Assembly: GCF_007655005.1 (NCBI RefSeq)
Contig: NZ_SZVW01000002.1
Location: forward strand, 1 to 64,000
Length of the DNA stretch: 64,000 bases
Direction: 5' to 3'
DNA from: Streptomyces tibetensis
Lineage (GTDB): Bacteria > Actinomycetota > Actinomycetes > Streptomycetales > Streptomycetaceae
Part shown: positions 36,287 through 46,748 of the stretch, in pieces
Numbering within the stretch: the first letter of the stretch is position 1
Layout of the letters: the number at the start of each line of letters is the position of its first letter
The notes under the pieces: generated by a model
Database searches by the model: none
What the model saw: only the letters and a program-made list of their open reading frames with translations
What the model was told of the DNA's origin: nothing
Program-made: the position numbers and the translations under genes

Positions 36287-36682
36287 TCAGCAGCCGTAGT
36301 CGACCAGGTCGAACGACTCGTAGTGGTCGGCCGTGTAGTAGTCCTCCTGGTTCTGCTCACCGGTGACGATGCGTCGCGCGCCGCGGGTGGAGGAGCCCGG
36401 GGTGATGACCGTGTACTCGTGGTAGTAGCCGGACGACTTGCTCGGCAGGACGCCTTCCCGGTTCTGGAAGACGGTGCCGTCCTGGTCGAACGGGTAGGGG
36501 CCGCCCTGCTCGATCAGGTCGAGCGTGTCGTGGGCCTGGGACGGCAGGGCGCTGTAGCAGATGTCGCCGACGGCGGTGGGGGCCGCGTCGGCCGTGGTCG
36601 CTGAGACGGTTCCGCCGACGAGGAGGGCGGACAGGAGGGCGGCTGCTGCGCCGAGCCGCGCGGCGCGTGGGGGGAAGTTCAT
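36287..36682 (-). CDS. secreted guanyl-specific ribonuclease (RNase Sa/T1 family)
   Basis: About 131 residues. The signal peptide (MNFPPRAARLGAAAALLSAL... ending TADAA) precedes a mature domain of about 97 residues. Conserved stretches are ICYSALPSQAHDTLDLI, PYPFDQDGTVFQNREGVLP, YYHEYTVITPGSSTRGARRI and EDYYTADHYESF. They include the catalytic Glu of HEYTV, the Arg of RGARRI and the His of ADHY known from RNase Sa. Terminal cysteines (DICYS and DYGC) match the single disulfide. It cleaves RNA after guanosine outside the cell. I see no barstar-type inhibitor gene next to it. ATG 36715 is an alternative start. Confidence 0.92.
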   Translation of the reverse strand: MNFPPRAARLGAAAALLSALLVGGTVSATTADAAPTAVGDICYSALPSQAHDTLDLIEQGGPYPFDQDGTVFQNREGVLPSKSSGYYHEYTVITPGSSTRGARRIVTGEQNQEDYYTADHYESFDLVDYGC

Positions 36683-36937
36683 GACGCTCATGATGACGCG
36701 CGTAGACGCTGGCATGTCAATGACAAGCCCGGAGAATTTCCTGTGAAGCCCCGTGCGTTCGCGGGGAGTTCACCCGTTGACCGGCATCCTCACCGGCGCC
36801 GATGACCCTCACCCGTCTGCGCCGCCCTCACGCGCCCTCCGGCAGTCCGAACTCGCCGAACGCCGGGTGCCGGCCCAGCCCGGGGTCGGTCCGGACCCCG
36901 TCGGCACCCGCGACTCATCGCTGGGCCGTACGCCCGC

Positions 36938-37759
36938 TCACTGGGCGTTCGTGGAGAACAGCCCGCCCGTCGGGCCCTGCTTGTCGCCGCCCTGGGCCTT
37001 CCGCAGGGCGTTGGCGAGGCTCTCGATGGTGAGGGACTGCAGGATGACGCGGCCGTTGCCCTCCAGGGTGGCCAGGGACAGGCCCTCGCCGCCGAAGACG
37101 GCGTTCATCAGACCCTGGCGGTTGAGGCCGCCGACGCGCTGGACGCCGTACTGGATGCCCTCCTCGAAGGCGACGACGCAACCGGTGTCGACCTCGATAC
37201 GGCCGCCGAAGTCGGCCGGGTTCAGGTCGATGAAGTTCCCCGCGCCGGCGATGATCACCGTGCCGCGCCCGGTGAACTTCTCCAGCACGAAGCCCTCACC
37301 GCCGCTTCTGCCGGTACGGCCTCCCTGGAAGGCGATGCCGAAGTCGACGGTGGACTCGGCGGCCACGAAGGCGTCCTTCTCCGCGAACCACGCGCGCGTG
37401 CCGTCCAGCTCCAGTGCGCGCATCTCACCGGGGAGCACGCCCGCGAAGCCGACGGTGCCCTCGCCGCCCCGGGTGGTGAAGTACTGGAAGGCCAGCGACT
37501 CACCCGCCAGGACGCGCTGGCCCGCCTGCATGGCCGTGCCCATGGCCTGACGCAGCAGCCCGCCCATGCCGCCGGAGCCGCTGCCGCCGGGCTGCGGCTG
37601 CCCGCCGCCGCCCGACGGGCCGCCCAGGCGGGTCTCCATGGTCACGTTCGTGGTCTTGAACAGGAACTTTCCGGCCTCGCAGTACACCGTCTGACCGGGC
37701 TGCAGGCTGACGACCGCCATCTGCATGGCGTTGCCGACGATCTCTTGCTGAAGTGTCAC
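36938..37759 (-). CDS. AIM24-family protein
   Basis: About 273 residues. The N-terminal AIM24 signature is VSLQPGQTVYCEAGKFLFKT, followed by a Gly-rich linker and the repeated beta structure: AFQYFTTRGGEGTVGFAGVL, FTGRGTVIIAGAGNFIDLNP and VAFEEGIQYGVQRVGG. Bacterial members of this TIGR00266-type family have no known biochemical role. The GTG at 37759 (reads TLQQEIVGNAM) fits the family start better than the upstream frame. There is no clear ribosome-binding site. Confidence 0.82.
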   Translation of the reverse strand: MTLQQEIVGNAMQMAVVSLQPGQTVYCEAGKFLFKTTNVTMETRLGGPSGGGGQPQPGGSGSGGMGGLLRQAMGTAMQAGQRVLAGESLAFQYFTTRGGEGTVGFAGVLPGEMRALELDGTRAWFAEKDAFVAAESTVDFGIAFQGGRTGRSGGEGFVLEKFTGRGTVIIAGAGNFIDLNPADFGGRIEVDTGCVVAFEEGIQYGVQRVGGLNRQGLMNAVFGGEGLSLATLEGNGRVILQSLTIESLANALRKAQGGDKQGPTGGLFSTNAQ

Positions 37760-37808
37760 GACGGGAGAACGGAAGAGCCGGAGGGAAAGGTTCCGGATGT
37801 GCTCCGGG

Positions 37809-37892
37809 CCGGGGAACCCGCAGCGCGCCGGGAAACCGCAGCGTGCCGGGGAAAGCCGCAGTGTGCAGAGGAAGGCCGCAGTGTGCCGGGCG
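37809..37892. repeat. short degenerate tandem repeat, about 20 bp
   Basis: Four copies related to GCCGGGGAAACCGCAGCGTG lie between the divergent AIM24 and SDR genes, in the region where both promoters must be. Confidence 0.5.
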
Positions 37893-37949
37893 GACCTCGA
37901 CGTCCGTTCGCCGCCAGCGCCGGTGCCGGGCCGCCGCTGGGATGGACCC

Positions 37950-38693
37950 ATGACTTCTCAGGGGATTCTGGACGGCAAGGTGGCTCTCGTGACCGGCGGG
38001 AGCCGTGGAATCGGCGCGGCTACGGCGGTGCGGCTGGCCCGGGAGGGCGCGGACGTGGCCGTCGGGTATGTGAACGGCAAGGAGGCGGCGCAGGACGTCG
38101 TCCGGGAGGTGGAGGCGCTCGGGCGCCGGGCGGTCGCGCTGCGCGCGGACGCGGCGCAGGCCGATGAGGCGGCCGGGGTGGTGGACGCGGCGGCGCAGGC
38201 GCTGGGCGGGTTCGACATCCTGGTGAACAACGCGGGCGTGGGGGTGCTCGGGCCGCTGGAGACCCTGTCGCTCGCCGAGGTGGACCGGGTCCTCCACATC
38301 AACGTACGGGGTGTCTTCCTGGCGTCCCAGGCGGCCGCCGCGCGGATGCCCGACGGCGGGCGGATCATCACGATCGGCAGTTGCATGGCCGAGCGGGTGC
38401 CGGGGCCCGGCGGGACGCTCTACACGACGAGCAAGGCGGCCCTGGCCGGGCTGACGAAGGCGCTGGCCCGGGAGCTGGGCGCGCGCGGGATCACCGCCAA
38501 CCTCGTTCTTCCCGGCCCGATCGACACCGACATGAACCCGGCGGACGGGCCGTACGCGGCCGGGCAGGCGGCGTTGACGGCGCTGGGGCGGTTCGGGACG
38601 GCGGACGAGGTGGCGTCGATGGTCGCCCATCTGGCGGGGGCGACGTATGTGACCGGCGCGGAGATCTCGGTGGACGGGGGCCACGCGGCGTGA
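37950..38693 (+). CDS. short-chain dehydrogenase/reductase
   Basis: 247 residues of a classical SDR. The cofactor motif is LVTGGSRGIGAATAVRLA (TGxxxGIG). The structural motif is ILVNNAGVG (NNAG) and the catalytic pair YTTSKAALAGL (Tyr-x-x-x-Lys). The Ser is in TIGSCMAERVP. It ends VDGGHAA like FabG-type 3-oxoacyl reductases. NADPH is likely. The substrate is unknown; it stands alone between AIM24 and the ureide genes. Confidence 0.88.
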   Translation: MTSQGILDGKVALVTGGSRGIGAATAVRLAREGADVAVGYVNGKEAAQDVVREVEALGRRAVALRADAAQADEAAGVVDAAAQALGGFDILVNNAGVGVLGPLETLSLAEVDRVLHINVRGVFLASQAAAARMPDGGRIITIGSCMAERVPGPGGTLYTTSKAALAGLTKALARELGARGITANLVLPGPIDTDMNPADGPYAAGQAALTALGRFGTADEVASMVAHLAGATYVTGAEISVDGGHAA

Positions 38694-38751
38694 GGGACGC
38701 GGGGCGCACCGGCGCTGTCCGGCCGGTGCGCCCCCACGCGTCAGGACCGGG

Positions 38752-39867
38752 TCAGCCGCCCAGCTCCTGGTGGCGGGCCGCCAGTCGGCTCGTGCCCTCC
38801 TGCGTCAGGGAGCCGAACAGGCGGAGCCTGGAGATGCCGCCGTCCGGGAAGATGTCCACGCGTGCGTGCGTGCCGACCGCCGGGGACGGGAGGACGAAGC
38901 GGTGGTTGGTGTCGGGCTGGAGGCGGGTGCGGGGCAGGATCTCCTGCCAGTCGCCGTCCTCGCCGTCCTTCACCGACACCGACGCCCAGCCGGCGCTGTT
39001 GCCCTTGAGGTAGGCGGTGTCGATCTCCAGGGCGCGGACCTGGGCCTGGGCGGCCAGCCGGTAGCGGATCCAGTCGTGGCCCCGGTCGCGGCGGCGGCGG
39101 GTCTCCCAGCCGTCGTCCATCTTGCGGGAGCGGCCCGGCTGGATGGTGTTGGAGGCGGGCGAGTAGAAGAGGTTGGAGGCGTCCTCGGCCCGGCCGCCGT
39201 TCTCCAGGGCGACGACGTCGAAGGTGCCCAGCGCCTCCAGCCAGGCGGGGTCGGGGACGACCTCGCCGTGGACGCGCAGGCGGGCGATGCCGCCGTCGGG
39301 GTGCTGGTTGATCCTCAGGTGCGTGAAGCACTGCTCGACGTCGACGGCGAAGCCGTTCGCCGCGTGGCCGCCGACCGCGGTGCGCGGGACGAGGGTCGTC
39401 CACTTCACGTCGTCCCCGAGGAGTTCCCCGGGCGACGGAAAGCCCGGTACGCAGGTGCCCTCGACGGACACCGCCTGCGGGTAGTTGCCGCGGAAGTGGG
39501 CGGTGTCGACGACGATCCCCCGGATCACGCCGGGGGCGCCGAGACGGACCAGCGCCCAGTCGTGGTCCTCGTCGGTCGGCCAGGGGTGGTCGGCGGAGGC
39601 ACCCCGGCGGCGGCGGGTCTCCCAGCCGTCCATGATCTTGCCCTTGTGCCCGAAGTGCTCGGGGTCGAACTCGGCGGGCTCGGGCACCAGCAGGTTCTCG
39701 CGCTGGGCGAAGAACTCGTCGTTGGCGGCGATGACACCGGCCCCGAGGCGCCGGTCGGCGAGGTCGGCGTACGAGGTGAAGGGGAAGTCGGCGGTGCGGT
39801 AGTCCGCGTACGGGTCGCCGCCTCCGTAGGGGTTCGCGTCGCCGGTGAAGCTGGGAATCGCCGTCAC
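38752..39867 (-). CDS. alc: allantoicase
   Basis: 371 residues made of two homologous halves, each with the motif M(D)GWETRRRR (KIMDGWETRRRRG and RKMDDGWETRRRRDRG) and a following I-x-D-T-A-x-x-K/R-G-N strand (VDTAHFRGNYP; IDTAYLKGNSA). Allantoicase hydrolyses allantoate to ureidoglycolate and urea. It lies 37 bases downstream of the allantoinase gene on the same strand, forming a two-gene operon for steps two and one of allantoin breakdown. Expected repressor: the IclR-type protein at 41483. Confidence 0.93.
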   Translation of the reverse strand: MTAIPSFTGDANPYGGGDPYADYRTADFPFTSYADLADRRLGAGVIAANDEFFAQRENLLVPEPAEFDPEHFGHKGKIMDGWETRRRRGASADHPWPTDEDHDWALVRLGAPGVIRGIVVDTAHFRGNYPQAVSVEGTCVPGFPSPGELLGDDVKWTTLVPRTAVGGHAANGFAVDVEQCFTHLRINQHPDGGIARLRVHGEVVPDPAWLEALGTFDVVALENGGRAEDASNLFYSPASNTIQPGRSRKMDDGWETRRRRDRGHDWIRYRLAAQAQVRALEIDTAYLKGNSAGWASVSVKDGEDGDWQEILPRTRLQPDTNHRFVLPSPAVGTHARVDIFPDGGISRLRLFGSLTQEGTSRLAARHQELGG

Positions 39868-39904
39868 GGTGATCAGATCTGCCTTTCGAGGTCCGGTATG
39901 GGAT

Positions 39905-41245
39905 TCAGTGGGCCCGGGTGAGGAGCCGCCCCTTCGGTTCGGTGAACTCGCCGTCCGCGACGATGCGCTGGCCGCGCAGCCAGGTCGACTTCACGACGCC
40001 GTGCAGCGTCCTGCCCGCGTACGCCGTGACGCGGTTGCGGTGCTGGAGGGCCACCGGATCGACGGTGAAGGTCTCGTCGGGGGCGAGGACGGCGAAGTCG
40101 GCGTCACGGCCCACCGCGATGGCGCCCTTGCGGCCGTCGAGCCCGACCAGTGCGGAGGTGCGCGCGGACATCCAGCGCACCACGTCCTCCAGGCCGTGCC
40201 CGCGCCTGCGGGCCTCGGTCCACACCGCGGCCAGGCTCAGCTGGAGTCCGGAGATGCCGCCCCAGGCCGTCGCGAAGTCGTCGGTCTTCAGGTCGGCCGT
40301 GGACGGGGAGTGGTCGGTGACCACACAGTCGATGGTGCCGTCGGCGAGCGCCTGCCAGAGCAGGTCCTGGTTGGCGGCCTCGCGGATGGGCGGGCAGCAC
40401 TTGAACTCGCTGGCGCCGTCGGGGACTTCCTCGGCGGTGAGGGTCAGGTAGTGGGGACAGGTCTCCACGGTGATGCGGACGCCGTCCGCCCGCGCCTCGG
40501 CGATCATCGGCAGGGCGTCGCTGGAGGACAGGTGCAGGACGTGCACGCGCGCGTCGAGGGCCTTCGCCTCGCGGATGAGCTGGGCGATGGCGCTGTCCTC
40601 GGCGTCCCGGGGGCGGGAGGCGAGGAAGTCGGCGTACTTCGGGCCCGGCTGCTGCGGCGCGGAGGCGAGCAGGTGGGGGTCCTCGGCGTGCACGATGAGC
40701 AGGCCGTCGAAGGCCGCGATCTCCGCCATGGTGCGGGCAAGGGGGCCCTGCTCCAGGTGCGGGAACTCGTCCACGCCGGACGGCGAGAGGAACGCCTTGA
40801 AGCCGAACACGCCGGCCTCGTGCAGCGGCCGGAGCTCCTTGACGTTGTCGGGCAGGGCGCCGCCCCAGAAACCGACGTCGATGTGCGCCTTGTCGGCGGC
40901 GACCTGCTGCTTGGTCCGCAGGTGCGGGACGGTCGTGGTGGGCGGGAGGGAGTTGAGGGGCATGTCGACGAGGGTGGTGATGCCACCGGCGGCCGCGGCC
41001 CGGGTGGCGGTCCAAAAGCCCTCCCACTCGGCGCGGCCGGGGTCGTTGACGTGCACGTGCGTGTCGACCAGGCCGGGCAGCAGGACGTGGTCGCCCAGGT
41101 CCTCCAGGCGGGCGCTCTCCGGTACGGGCGCGTCGTACGGGAGGACGGCCGTGATCGTGCCGTCGGCCACCTCGACGGATGCGGCCCGCGTTCCCTCGGG
41201 GGTGATGACTCGCCTCGAGCGCAGCACCAGTTCAGCGTCGGACAC
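39905..41245 (-). CDS. allB: allantoinase
   Basis: 446 residues of the cyclic amidohydrolase fold. The metal ligands lie in [10 protein letters not shown]. The carboxylated lysine is in [11 protein letters not shown]. Further histidines are in IVHAEDPHL and [13 protein letters not shown], and the Asp in CVVTDHSPS. It opens the hydantoin ring of (S)-allantoin to give allantoate. It heads the allB-alc operon. Upstream are two copies of a 25-bp element that match the malate synthase promoter region, probably operator sites for the divergent AllR-like regulator. Confidence 0.94.
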   Translation of the reverse strand: MSDAELVLRSRRVITPEGTRAASVEVADGTITAVLPYDAPVPESARLEDLGDHVLLPGLVDTHVHVNDPGRAEWEGFWTATRAAAAGGITTLVDMPLNSLPPTTTVPHLRTKQQVAADKAHIDVGFWGGALPDNVKELRPLHEAGVFGFKAFLSPSGVDEFPHLEQGPLARTMAEIAAFDGLLIVHAEDPHLLASAPQQPGPKYADFLASRPRDAEDSAIAQLIREAKALDARVHVLHLSSSDALPMIAEARADGVRITVETCPHYLTLTAEEVPDGASEFKCCPPIREAANQDLLWQALADGTIDCVVTDHSPSTADLKTDDFATAWGGISGLQLSLAAVWTEARRRGHGLEDVVRWMSARTSALVGLDGRKGAIAVGRDADFAVLAPDETFTVDPVALQHRNRVTAYAGRTLHGVVKSTWLRGQRIVADGEFTEPKGRLLTRAH

Positions 41246-41258
41246 CCGAACCCCTTAC

Positions 41259-41290
41259 TTCCGCCAAACGGAATTCAACTTTCTGTTGAA
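41259..41290. promoter_or_regulatory. AllR-box-like element before allB
   Basis: A 25-bp element at 41259-41283 begins TTCCGCCAAACGG and ends AATTCAACTTTC. It is followed by GTTGAA, so TTCAAC (41274-41279) and GTTGAA (41285-41290) make an inverted repeat spaced by five bases. The same 25-bp block recurs at 41367-41391 with five substitutions. The core ATTNAACTTYC also occurs before aceB. Confidence 0.65.
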
Positions 41291-41366
41291 GGAGTCTTCA
41301 CTCCCTCTCCCGCGCAGTCAAGGGCACACTTGGCCGCGGCGCCCTTTCCCGAACACTCCTGGACGT

Positions 41367-41391
41367 TTCCACAAAGCGGAATTAAACTTCC
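41367..41391. promoter_or_regulatory. AllR-box-like element, second copy
   Basis: Begins TTCCACAAAGCGG and ends AATTAAACTTCC. It aligns without gaps to the copy at 41259-41283 and lies 108 bp away in the same orientation, closer to the regulator gene. One copy per divergent promoter is a natural reading. Confidence 0.65.
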
Positions 41392-41482
41392 ATCACGCAG
41401 AACGTAGCTACGTACAAGCGGGGAGTCAACCGACCGCCGGGTAGGCTTCTGCCCTTCCCGCCCGCCCCGAAAGGAACGCGCC

Positions 41483-42280
41483 GTGCCGACGTCCAGCGCC
41501 AGCACCACCGACTCCGCCCGGTCCTCCGCCAACGGCGGCGTCCAGTCCCTGGAGCGCGCCTTCGACCTGCTCGAACGGATGGCGGACGCGGGCGGCGAGG
41601 TCGGCCTGAGCGAGCTGTCCGCGAGCAGCGGCCTGCCCCTGCCGACCATCCACCGCCTGATGCGCACACTGGTGGCCTGCGGGTACGTACGTCAGCAGTC
41701 CAACCGGCGGTACGCGCTCGGCCCGCGCCTGATCCGCCTCGGCGAGTCGGCCTCCCGGCTGCTGGGCACCTGGGCACGGCCGTATCTCGCGCGCCTGGTC
41801 GAGGAGACCGGCGAGACGGCGAACATGGCCCTGCTCGACGGGGACGAGATCGTCTACGTGGCGCAGGTGCCCTCGAAGCACTCGATGCGCATGTTCACGG
41901 AGGTCGGCCGGCGGGTGCTGCCGCACTCCACGGGCGTGGGCAAGGCCCTGCTCGCCGGTTTCCCGCCCGAGGAGGTGCGGGCGCTGCTCTCCCGTACGGG
42001 CATGCCCGCCGCGACCGAGAAGACGATCACGACGCCCGACGGGTTCCTCGCGGCCCTAGAGGACGTACGCCGCCAGGGCTTCGCCATCGACGACAACGAG
42101 CAGGAGATCGGGGTGCGCTGTCTGGCGGTTCCGGTACCCGACTCCCCCACCGCCGCGGCCATCTCCATCTCCGGCCCGGCGGGGCGGGTCACGGAGGAGG
42201 CGACGGACAAGATCGTGCCGGTGCTCCAGCAGGTCGCGGGGGAACTGTCCGAGGCGCTCGCCAGCCAGAGCCCGGCGTGA
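41483..42280 (+). CDS. allR: IclR-family regulator of allantoin genes (AllR-like)
   Basis: 265 residues. The winged HTH is VGLSELSASSGLPLPTIHRL with MRTLVACGYV. The C-terminal effector domain has PYLARLVEETGETANMALLD, FTEVGRRVLPHSTGVGKALL and FAIDDNEQEIGVRCLAVPV. Its position, divergent from allB-alc and near malate synthase, matches AllR of S. coelicolor as I remember it. That IclR protein represses these genes and responds to allantoate or glyoxylate-type effectors. The symbol rests on context as well as family. Confidence 0.85.
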   Translation: MPTSSASTTDSARSSANGGVQSLERAFDLLERMADAGGEVGLSELSASSGLPLPTIHRLMRTLVACGYVRQQSNRRYALGPRLIRLGESASRLLGTWARPYLARLVEETGETANMALLDGDEIVYVAQVPSKHSMRMFTEVGRRVLPHSTGVGKALLAGFPPEEVRALLSRTGMPAATEKTITTPDGFLAALEDVRRQGFAIDDNEQEIGVRCLAVPVPDSPTAAAISISGPAGRVTEEATDKIVPVLQQVAGELSEALASQSPA

Positions 42281-42397
42281 CGGGGTGAATCCGGGGCAGC
42301 GGGCGCCCCGGCCCCTGCCCCCGCCCCGCGCTCGCCGGCTCGGCCCCGCGCACTGAGCGCGAGCCCGCGCAACTCGGGCGCCACGGCGGTGGGCACC

Positions 42398-42727
42398 CTA
42401 GCCCTGGCCCCGCACCGGCCCTCCGAAGAGATCCACTGCCCGCCTGACCTCCGTCAGCTCGGCGGACAGCGCGCTCACCGAGCCGATCGCGCCCGCGATG
42501 AGCAGGAGGGAACGGCGCAGGCGGGGGATCTCGGGGATGCCGTCGGCGGCCATGGCGGCCACCGCGGCCAGCTCCTCCTCGGCGATGGTCCGGTCGGCGA
42601 ACTCGCCGGGATGGGCGGCCAGTCGGCGGCGCAACCGGGACACGGCGGAGCGCAGCTCCGTCACGCGCGGGTCCTCGCCACCGCCGGTCACAGGCCCCTG
42701 CCGCTTCTGCTCGGCGCTCCGCAACAC
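42398..42727 (-). CDS. hypothetical helical protein (DUF5955-like)
   Basis: 109 residues starting at GTG 42727 directly after GGGGAGGA. A soluble alpha-helical protein with a Leu/Arg heptad-like stretch (RVTELRSAVSRLRRRLAAHP), an acidic helix (IAEEELAAVAAMAADGIPEI) and an amphipathic or hydrophobic end (LLLIAGAIGSVSALSAELTE). It is similar in length and composition to Streptomyces proteins called DUF5955. Function is unknown. Confidence 0.68.
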   Translation of the reverse strand: MLRSAEQKRQGPVTGGGEDPRVTELRSAVSRLRRRLAAHPGEFADRTIAEEELAAVAAMAADGIPEIPRLRRSLLLIAGAIGSVSALSAELTEVRRAVDLFGGPVRGQG

Positions 42728-42970
42728 AGTCCTCCCCCTCACACCTCGTCGTGCGCGTGTCCGTCCGACACGTAATCCCCCACACCGGGCCGCCGTCGGG
42801 CGCCCGGCCGGTCGGTGCGGGCGACAGTAAACGACGCGGACGGCCGGGCGCCAGTCCATTGCGTCATCGACTTGTTTCGCTGAGTGACTTTCTGGCCCAG
42901 GGCGCACGCCTGTCCGACGCGCGCCTCGCGCCGTCGTACTCCCGTACGGGGCGTGCGGTATGCAGGAGCC

Positions 42971-43585
42971 ATGACGACACGGGAGACGACGGGCGGGGCA
43001 CAGGCGGTTGCGGGACTGCTGCTCGCGGCCGGTGGCGGGCGACGGCTCGGCGGACGACCCAAGGCACTGCTCCCGCACCGGGGGCGGCCCCTGGTGGAGC
43101 ACGCGGTGCGAGCGCTGCGGGAGGGCGGCTGTACGGCCGTCCACGTCGTCCTGGGCGCACAGGCCGACGACGTGCGCGCACGGGCCTCGCTGCCGGGCTG
43201 CACCCTGGTCGACAACCCCGACTGGGGGCAGGGCATGGGGAGTTCCCTGCGCGCCGGGCTCGACTCGCTCGCCGGCACGGGCGCCCGGGCCGCCCTGGTG
43301 TCACTCGTGGACCAGCCCGGCATCGGATCCGAGGCGGTGACCCGGATCCTCGCGGCATACGAGGGTGAGGAGACGCTCGCCTGCGCCGCGTACGACGGTG
43401 CGCGCGGCCACCCGGTGCTGTTCGGTGCCGCCCACTGGGCGGGCATCGCCGCGACCGCCACCGGGGACCGGGGGGCACGCGCCTATCTGAAGGAGCACCG
43501 GCAGGCGATCACCCTCGTCGAGTGCGGGGACGTGGCCCGGCCGTTCGACATCGACACCGAAGCCGATCTGGCCCACCTGGAGTGA
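42971..43585 (+). CDS. MobA-like NTP transferase family protein
   Basis: 204 residues. The nucleotide-binding N terminus is GLLLAAGGGRRLGGRPKALL, with the metal Asp in LVSLVDQPGIG and GHPVLFGAAHW further on. This is the MobA/MocA group. MocA adds CMP to molybdopterin for xanthine-dehydrogenase-type enzymes. Its position between the allantoin regulator and malate synthase suggests a role in purine catabolism (cofactor for xanthine dehydrogenase), but no xdh genes are in the window. AGGAG lies just before the ATG. Confidence 0.82.
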   Translation: MTTRETTGGAQAVAGLLLAAGGGRRLGGRPKALLPHRGRPLVEHAVRALREGGCTAVHVVLGAQADDVRARASLPGCTLVDNPDWGQGMGSSLRAGLDSLAGTGARAALVSLVDQPGIGSEAVTRILAAYEGEETLACAAYDGARGHPVLFGAAHWAGIAATATGDRGARAYLKEHRQAITLVECGDVARPFDIDTEADLAHLE

Positions 43586-43644
43586 ACGGGGTGGCACGGA
43601 GCGCCACCTTGCCTCGACCCAGAGATTCTCGACATCAACAGACG

Positions 43645-43655
43645 ATTGAACTTCC
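43645..43655. promoter_or_regulatory. AllR-box-like core before aceB
   Basis: ATTGAACTTCC at 43645-43655 matches ATTNAACTTYC found twice in the allB/allR intergenic region. It lies 139 bases before the malate synthase start, with TATCCA-type A/T-rich sequence just downstream. Confidence 0.5.
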
Positions 43656-43793
43656 ACCATGAGGAAACTAGTATCCACTGTTCAGAAGCGCCCGAGGGGT
43701 CCGAGGGCGCGGAACGCCGTATTCGGGAAGACTGGCACCCGGTGCCGAGCACGCCGGCTCGTCTTCACAGCTCGCTGAAGGAAGTGACCGTTC

Positions 43794-45419
<1,626 letters not shown>

Positions 45420-45426
45420 ACAGCCG

Positions 45427-45747
45427 CTACCGCTCCGAGTGGCCCAGGGTCTTTCCCGGGGCCACTCGGTCGCGTACGGCGCGCTTCACGGCCGTCGGCT
45501 CCGGGAATCCCTGCTCGCGCCGGTCCCAGACGACCTCGTCGCCGACGCGGACGACGAACACCCCGCCTGTGCCGGGTTTCAGGGCCAGTTCCGTCAGCTC
45601 GGCCTCGAAGGTCGTGAGCAGTTCCTGCGCCAGCCAGGCCGCGCGGGGCAGCCAGCGGCACTGGGTGCAGTACTCGATCTCGACCCGCCGCGAGGCGCCC
45701 GGGGAGTCCTCCGCCACTTCGATCTCCACGCGCTGAACGTCCGTCAT
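45427..45747 (-). CDS. SelT/SelW/SelH (Rdx)-family protein
   Basis: 106 residues. The redox motif CTQC follows a first strand (VEIEYCTQCRWLPRAAWLAQ), and the conserved helix LLTTFEAELTELAL and GGVFVVRVGDEVVWDRRE follow. These match the Rdx fold of thioredoxin-like selenoprotein W relatives. The position equivalent to selenocysteine is Cys here. It overlaps the stop of the HipA-like gene (ATGA). Its cellular role is unknown. Confidence 0.85.
   Translation of the reverse strand: MTDVQRVEIEVAEDSPGASRRVEIEYCTQCRWLPRAAWLAQELLTTFEAELTELALKPGTGGVFVVRVGDEVVWDRREQGFPEPTAVKRAVRDRVAPGKTLGHSER
45435..45469. terminator. terminator-like hairpin between convergent genes
   Basis: CCGAGTGGCCCAGGG (45435-45449), loop TCTTT, then CCCGGGGCCACTCGG (45455-45469): a 15-bp stem with one mismatch. 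It lies just after the aceB stop and inside the last codons of the convergent gene at 45427-45747, so it can end both transcripts. Confidence 0.65.
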
Positions 45748-46658
45748 CCGAGGTGCACCGACCAATCCTGCTCGGCCGCGGGCTTGCCGTGCAGGTCGGG
45801 CACCTGCCTGAGCCACGCGGGGCGTCCTTGCTGGTTCCTCGCCGCCCGCAGGGCCTCCTCGGCGGCAAGCTCCTCCCGGCTGGGGAAGTCGGTGGGCAGC
45901 CAGGCCGCGGAGGCCTCCGCGCGCGCGTGGAGGTACGTCACATAGGCGTCGCGCACCTCGTCCGCGGTGGTGAAGCCCGGCTCCTCCGCGAGCCAGGCGT
46001 CCGGGACTTCGGCGAGGATCCGCCGCAGCAGCTCCCCGGTGACCCGGGGCGCCAGTTCGGCGTCGGCGGCCCGGACGTCGGGGCCGTGGTGGCCGAGGGC
46101 GTGGTGCCGGAAGTCGTAGGCCTTGCGGGGGTCGGTGGCGTCCCAGCGGTGGTGGAAGACGAGGGCGGCGCCGTGGTCGATCAGCCACAGGCGCGGGGGT
46201 GCGACGCCGAGGGTGGGCCAGACCATCAGGTTGGAACTGTGGACCGTGCGGTCGACGTTCACGGTCAGGGCGTCGAGCCAGACGATCCTGCCCGCCTCCA
46301 GCGGATCGACGGGGAAGACCCGGGCAATCTCCGGGGTGAAGTCCCGGGCGCCCGGCAGGTAGTCCATCCCGAGGTTGACGCCCACGCTCGCCGCGTGCAG
46401 GTCCCGCACCTCCTGGTGCGGCTCGTGGTCGGCGATCGACGGGTCGAAGTGCACCAGGACCAGCTCGGGGAAGCGCAGGCCGAGGGCACGGGCCAGTTCC
46501 CCCACGATGACCTCGGCGACCAGCGCCTTGCGGCCCTGCGCGGAGCCGGTGAACTTGACGACGTACGTGCCGAGGTCGTCCGCCTCGACGACGCCGGGTA
46601 CGGAGCCGCCGGACCGCAGGGGTTCGACGTAGCGGGTCGCGGTGACCTCTCTCAGCAT
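45744..46658 (-). CDS. HipA-like kinase family protein
   Basis: About 304 residues from ATG 46658 (MLREVTATRYVEPLRSGG); ATG 46697 would add 13. The ATP-binding strand is LGTYVVKFTGSAQGRKALVA. The catalytic loop is WLDALTVNVDRTVHSSNLMV (D-x-x-x-x-x-x-N) and the metal motif LWLIDHGAALVFHH. It is related to HipA/PI-kinase folds but without the HipB antitoxin nearby, so a toxin role is not supported. It is translationally coupled to the Rdx protein. The 40-bp tandem array starts about 100 bases upstream of it. Confidence 0.78.
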   Translation of the reverse strand: MLREVTATRYVEPLRSGGSVPGVVEADDLGTYVVKFTGSAQGRKALVAEVIVGELARALGLRFPELVLVHFDPSIADHEPHQEVRDLHAASVGVNLGMDYLPGARDFTPEIARVFPVDPLEAGRIVWLDALTVNVDRTVHSSNLMVWPTLGVAPPRLWLIDHGAALVFHHRWDATDPRKAYDFRHHALGHHGPDVRAADAELAPRVTGELLRRILAEVPDAWLAEEPGFTTADEVRDAYVTYLHARAEASAAWLPTDFPSREELAAEEALRAARNQQGRPAWLRQVPDLHGKPAAEQDWSVHLG

Positions 46659-46748
46659 GGTCCAGGGCTCCACGGGGGCAGAATCCGAAGGGGCCATAGT
46701 AACCAGGCGTGACGGCCACGCAGCGGCCCTGGCCGCGGGCGCATCCCG

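Noticed and set aside
45744..46658. HipA toxin of a HipBA toxin-antitoxin module
   Set aside because: Kinase motifs are HipA-like, but no HipB-type HTH gene is adjacent; the partner gene is an Rdx protein.
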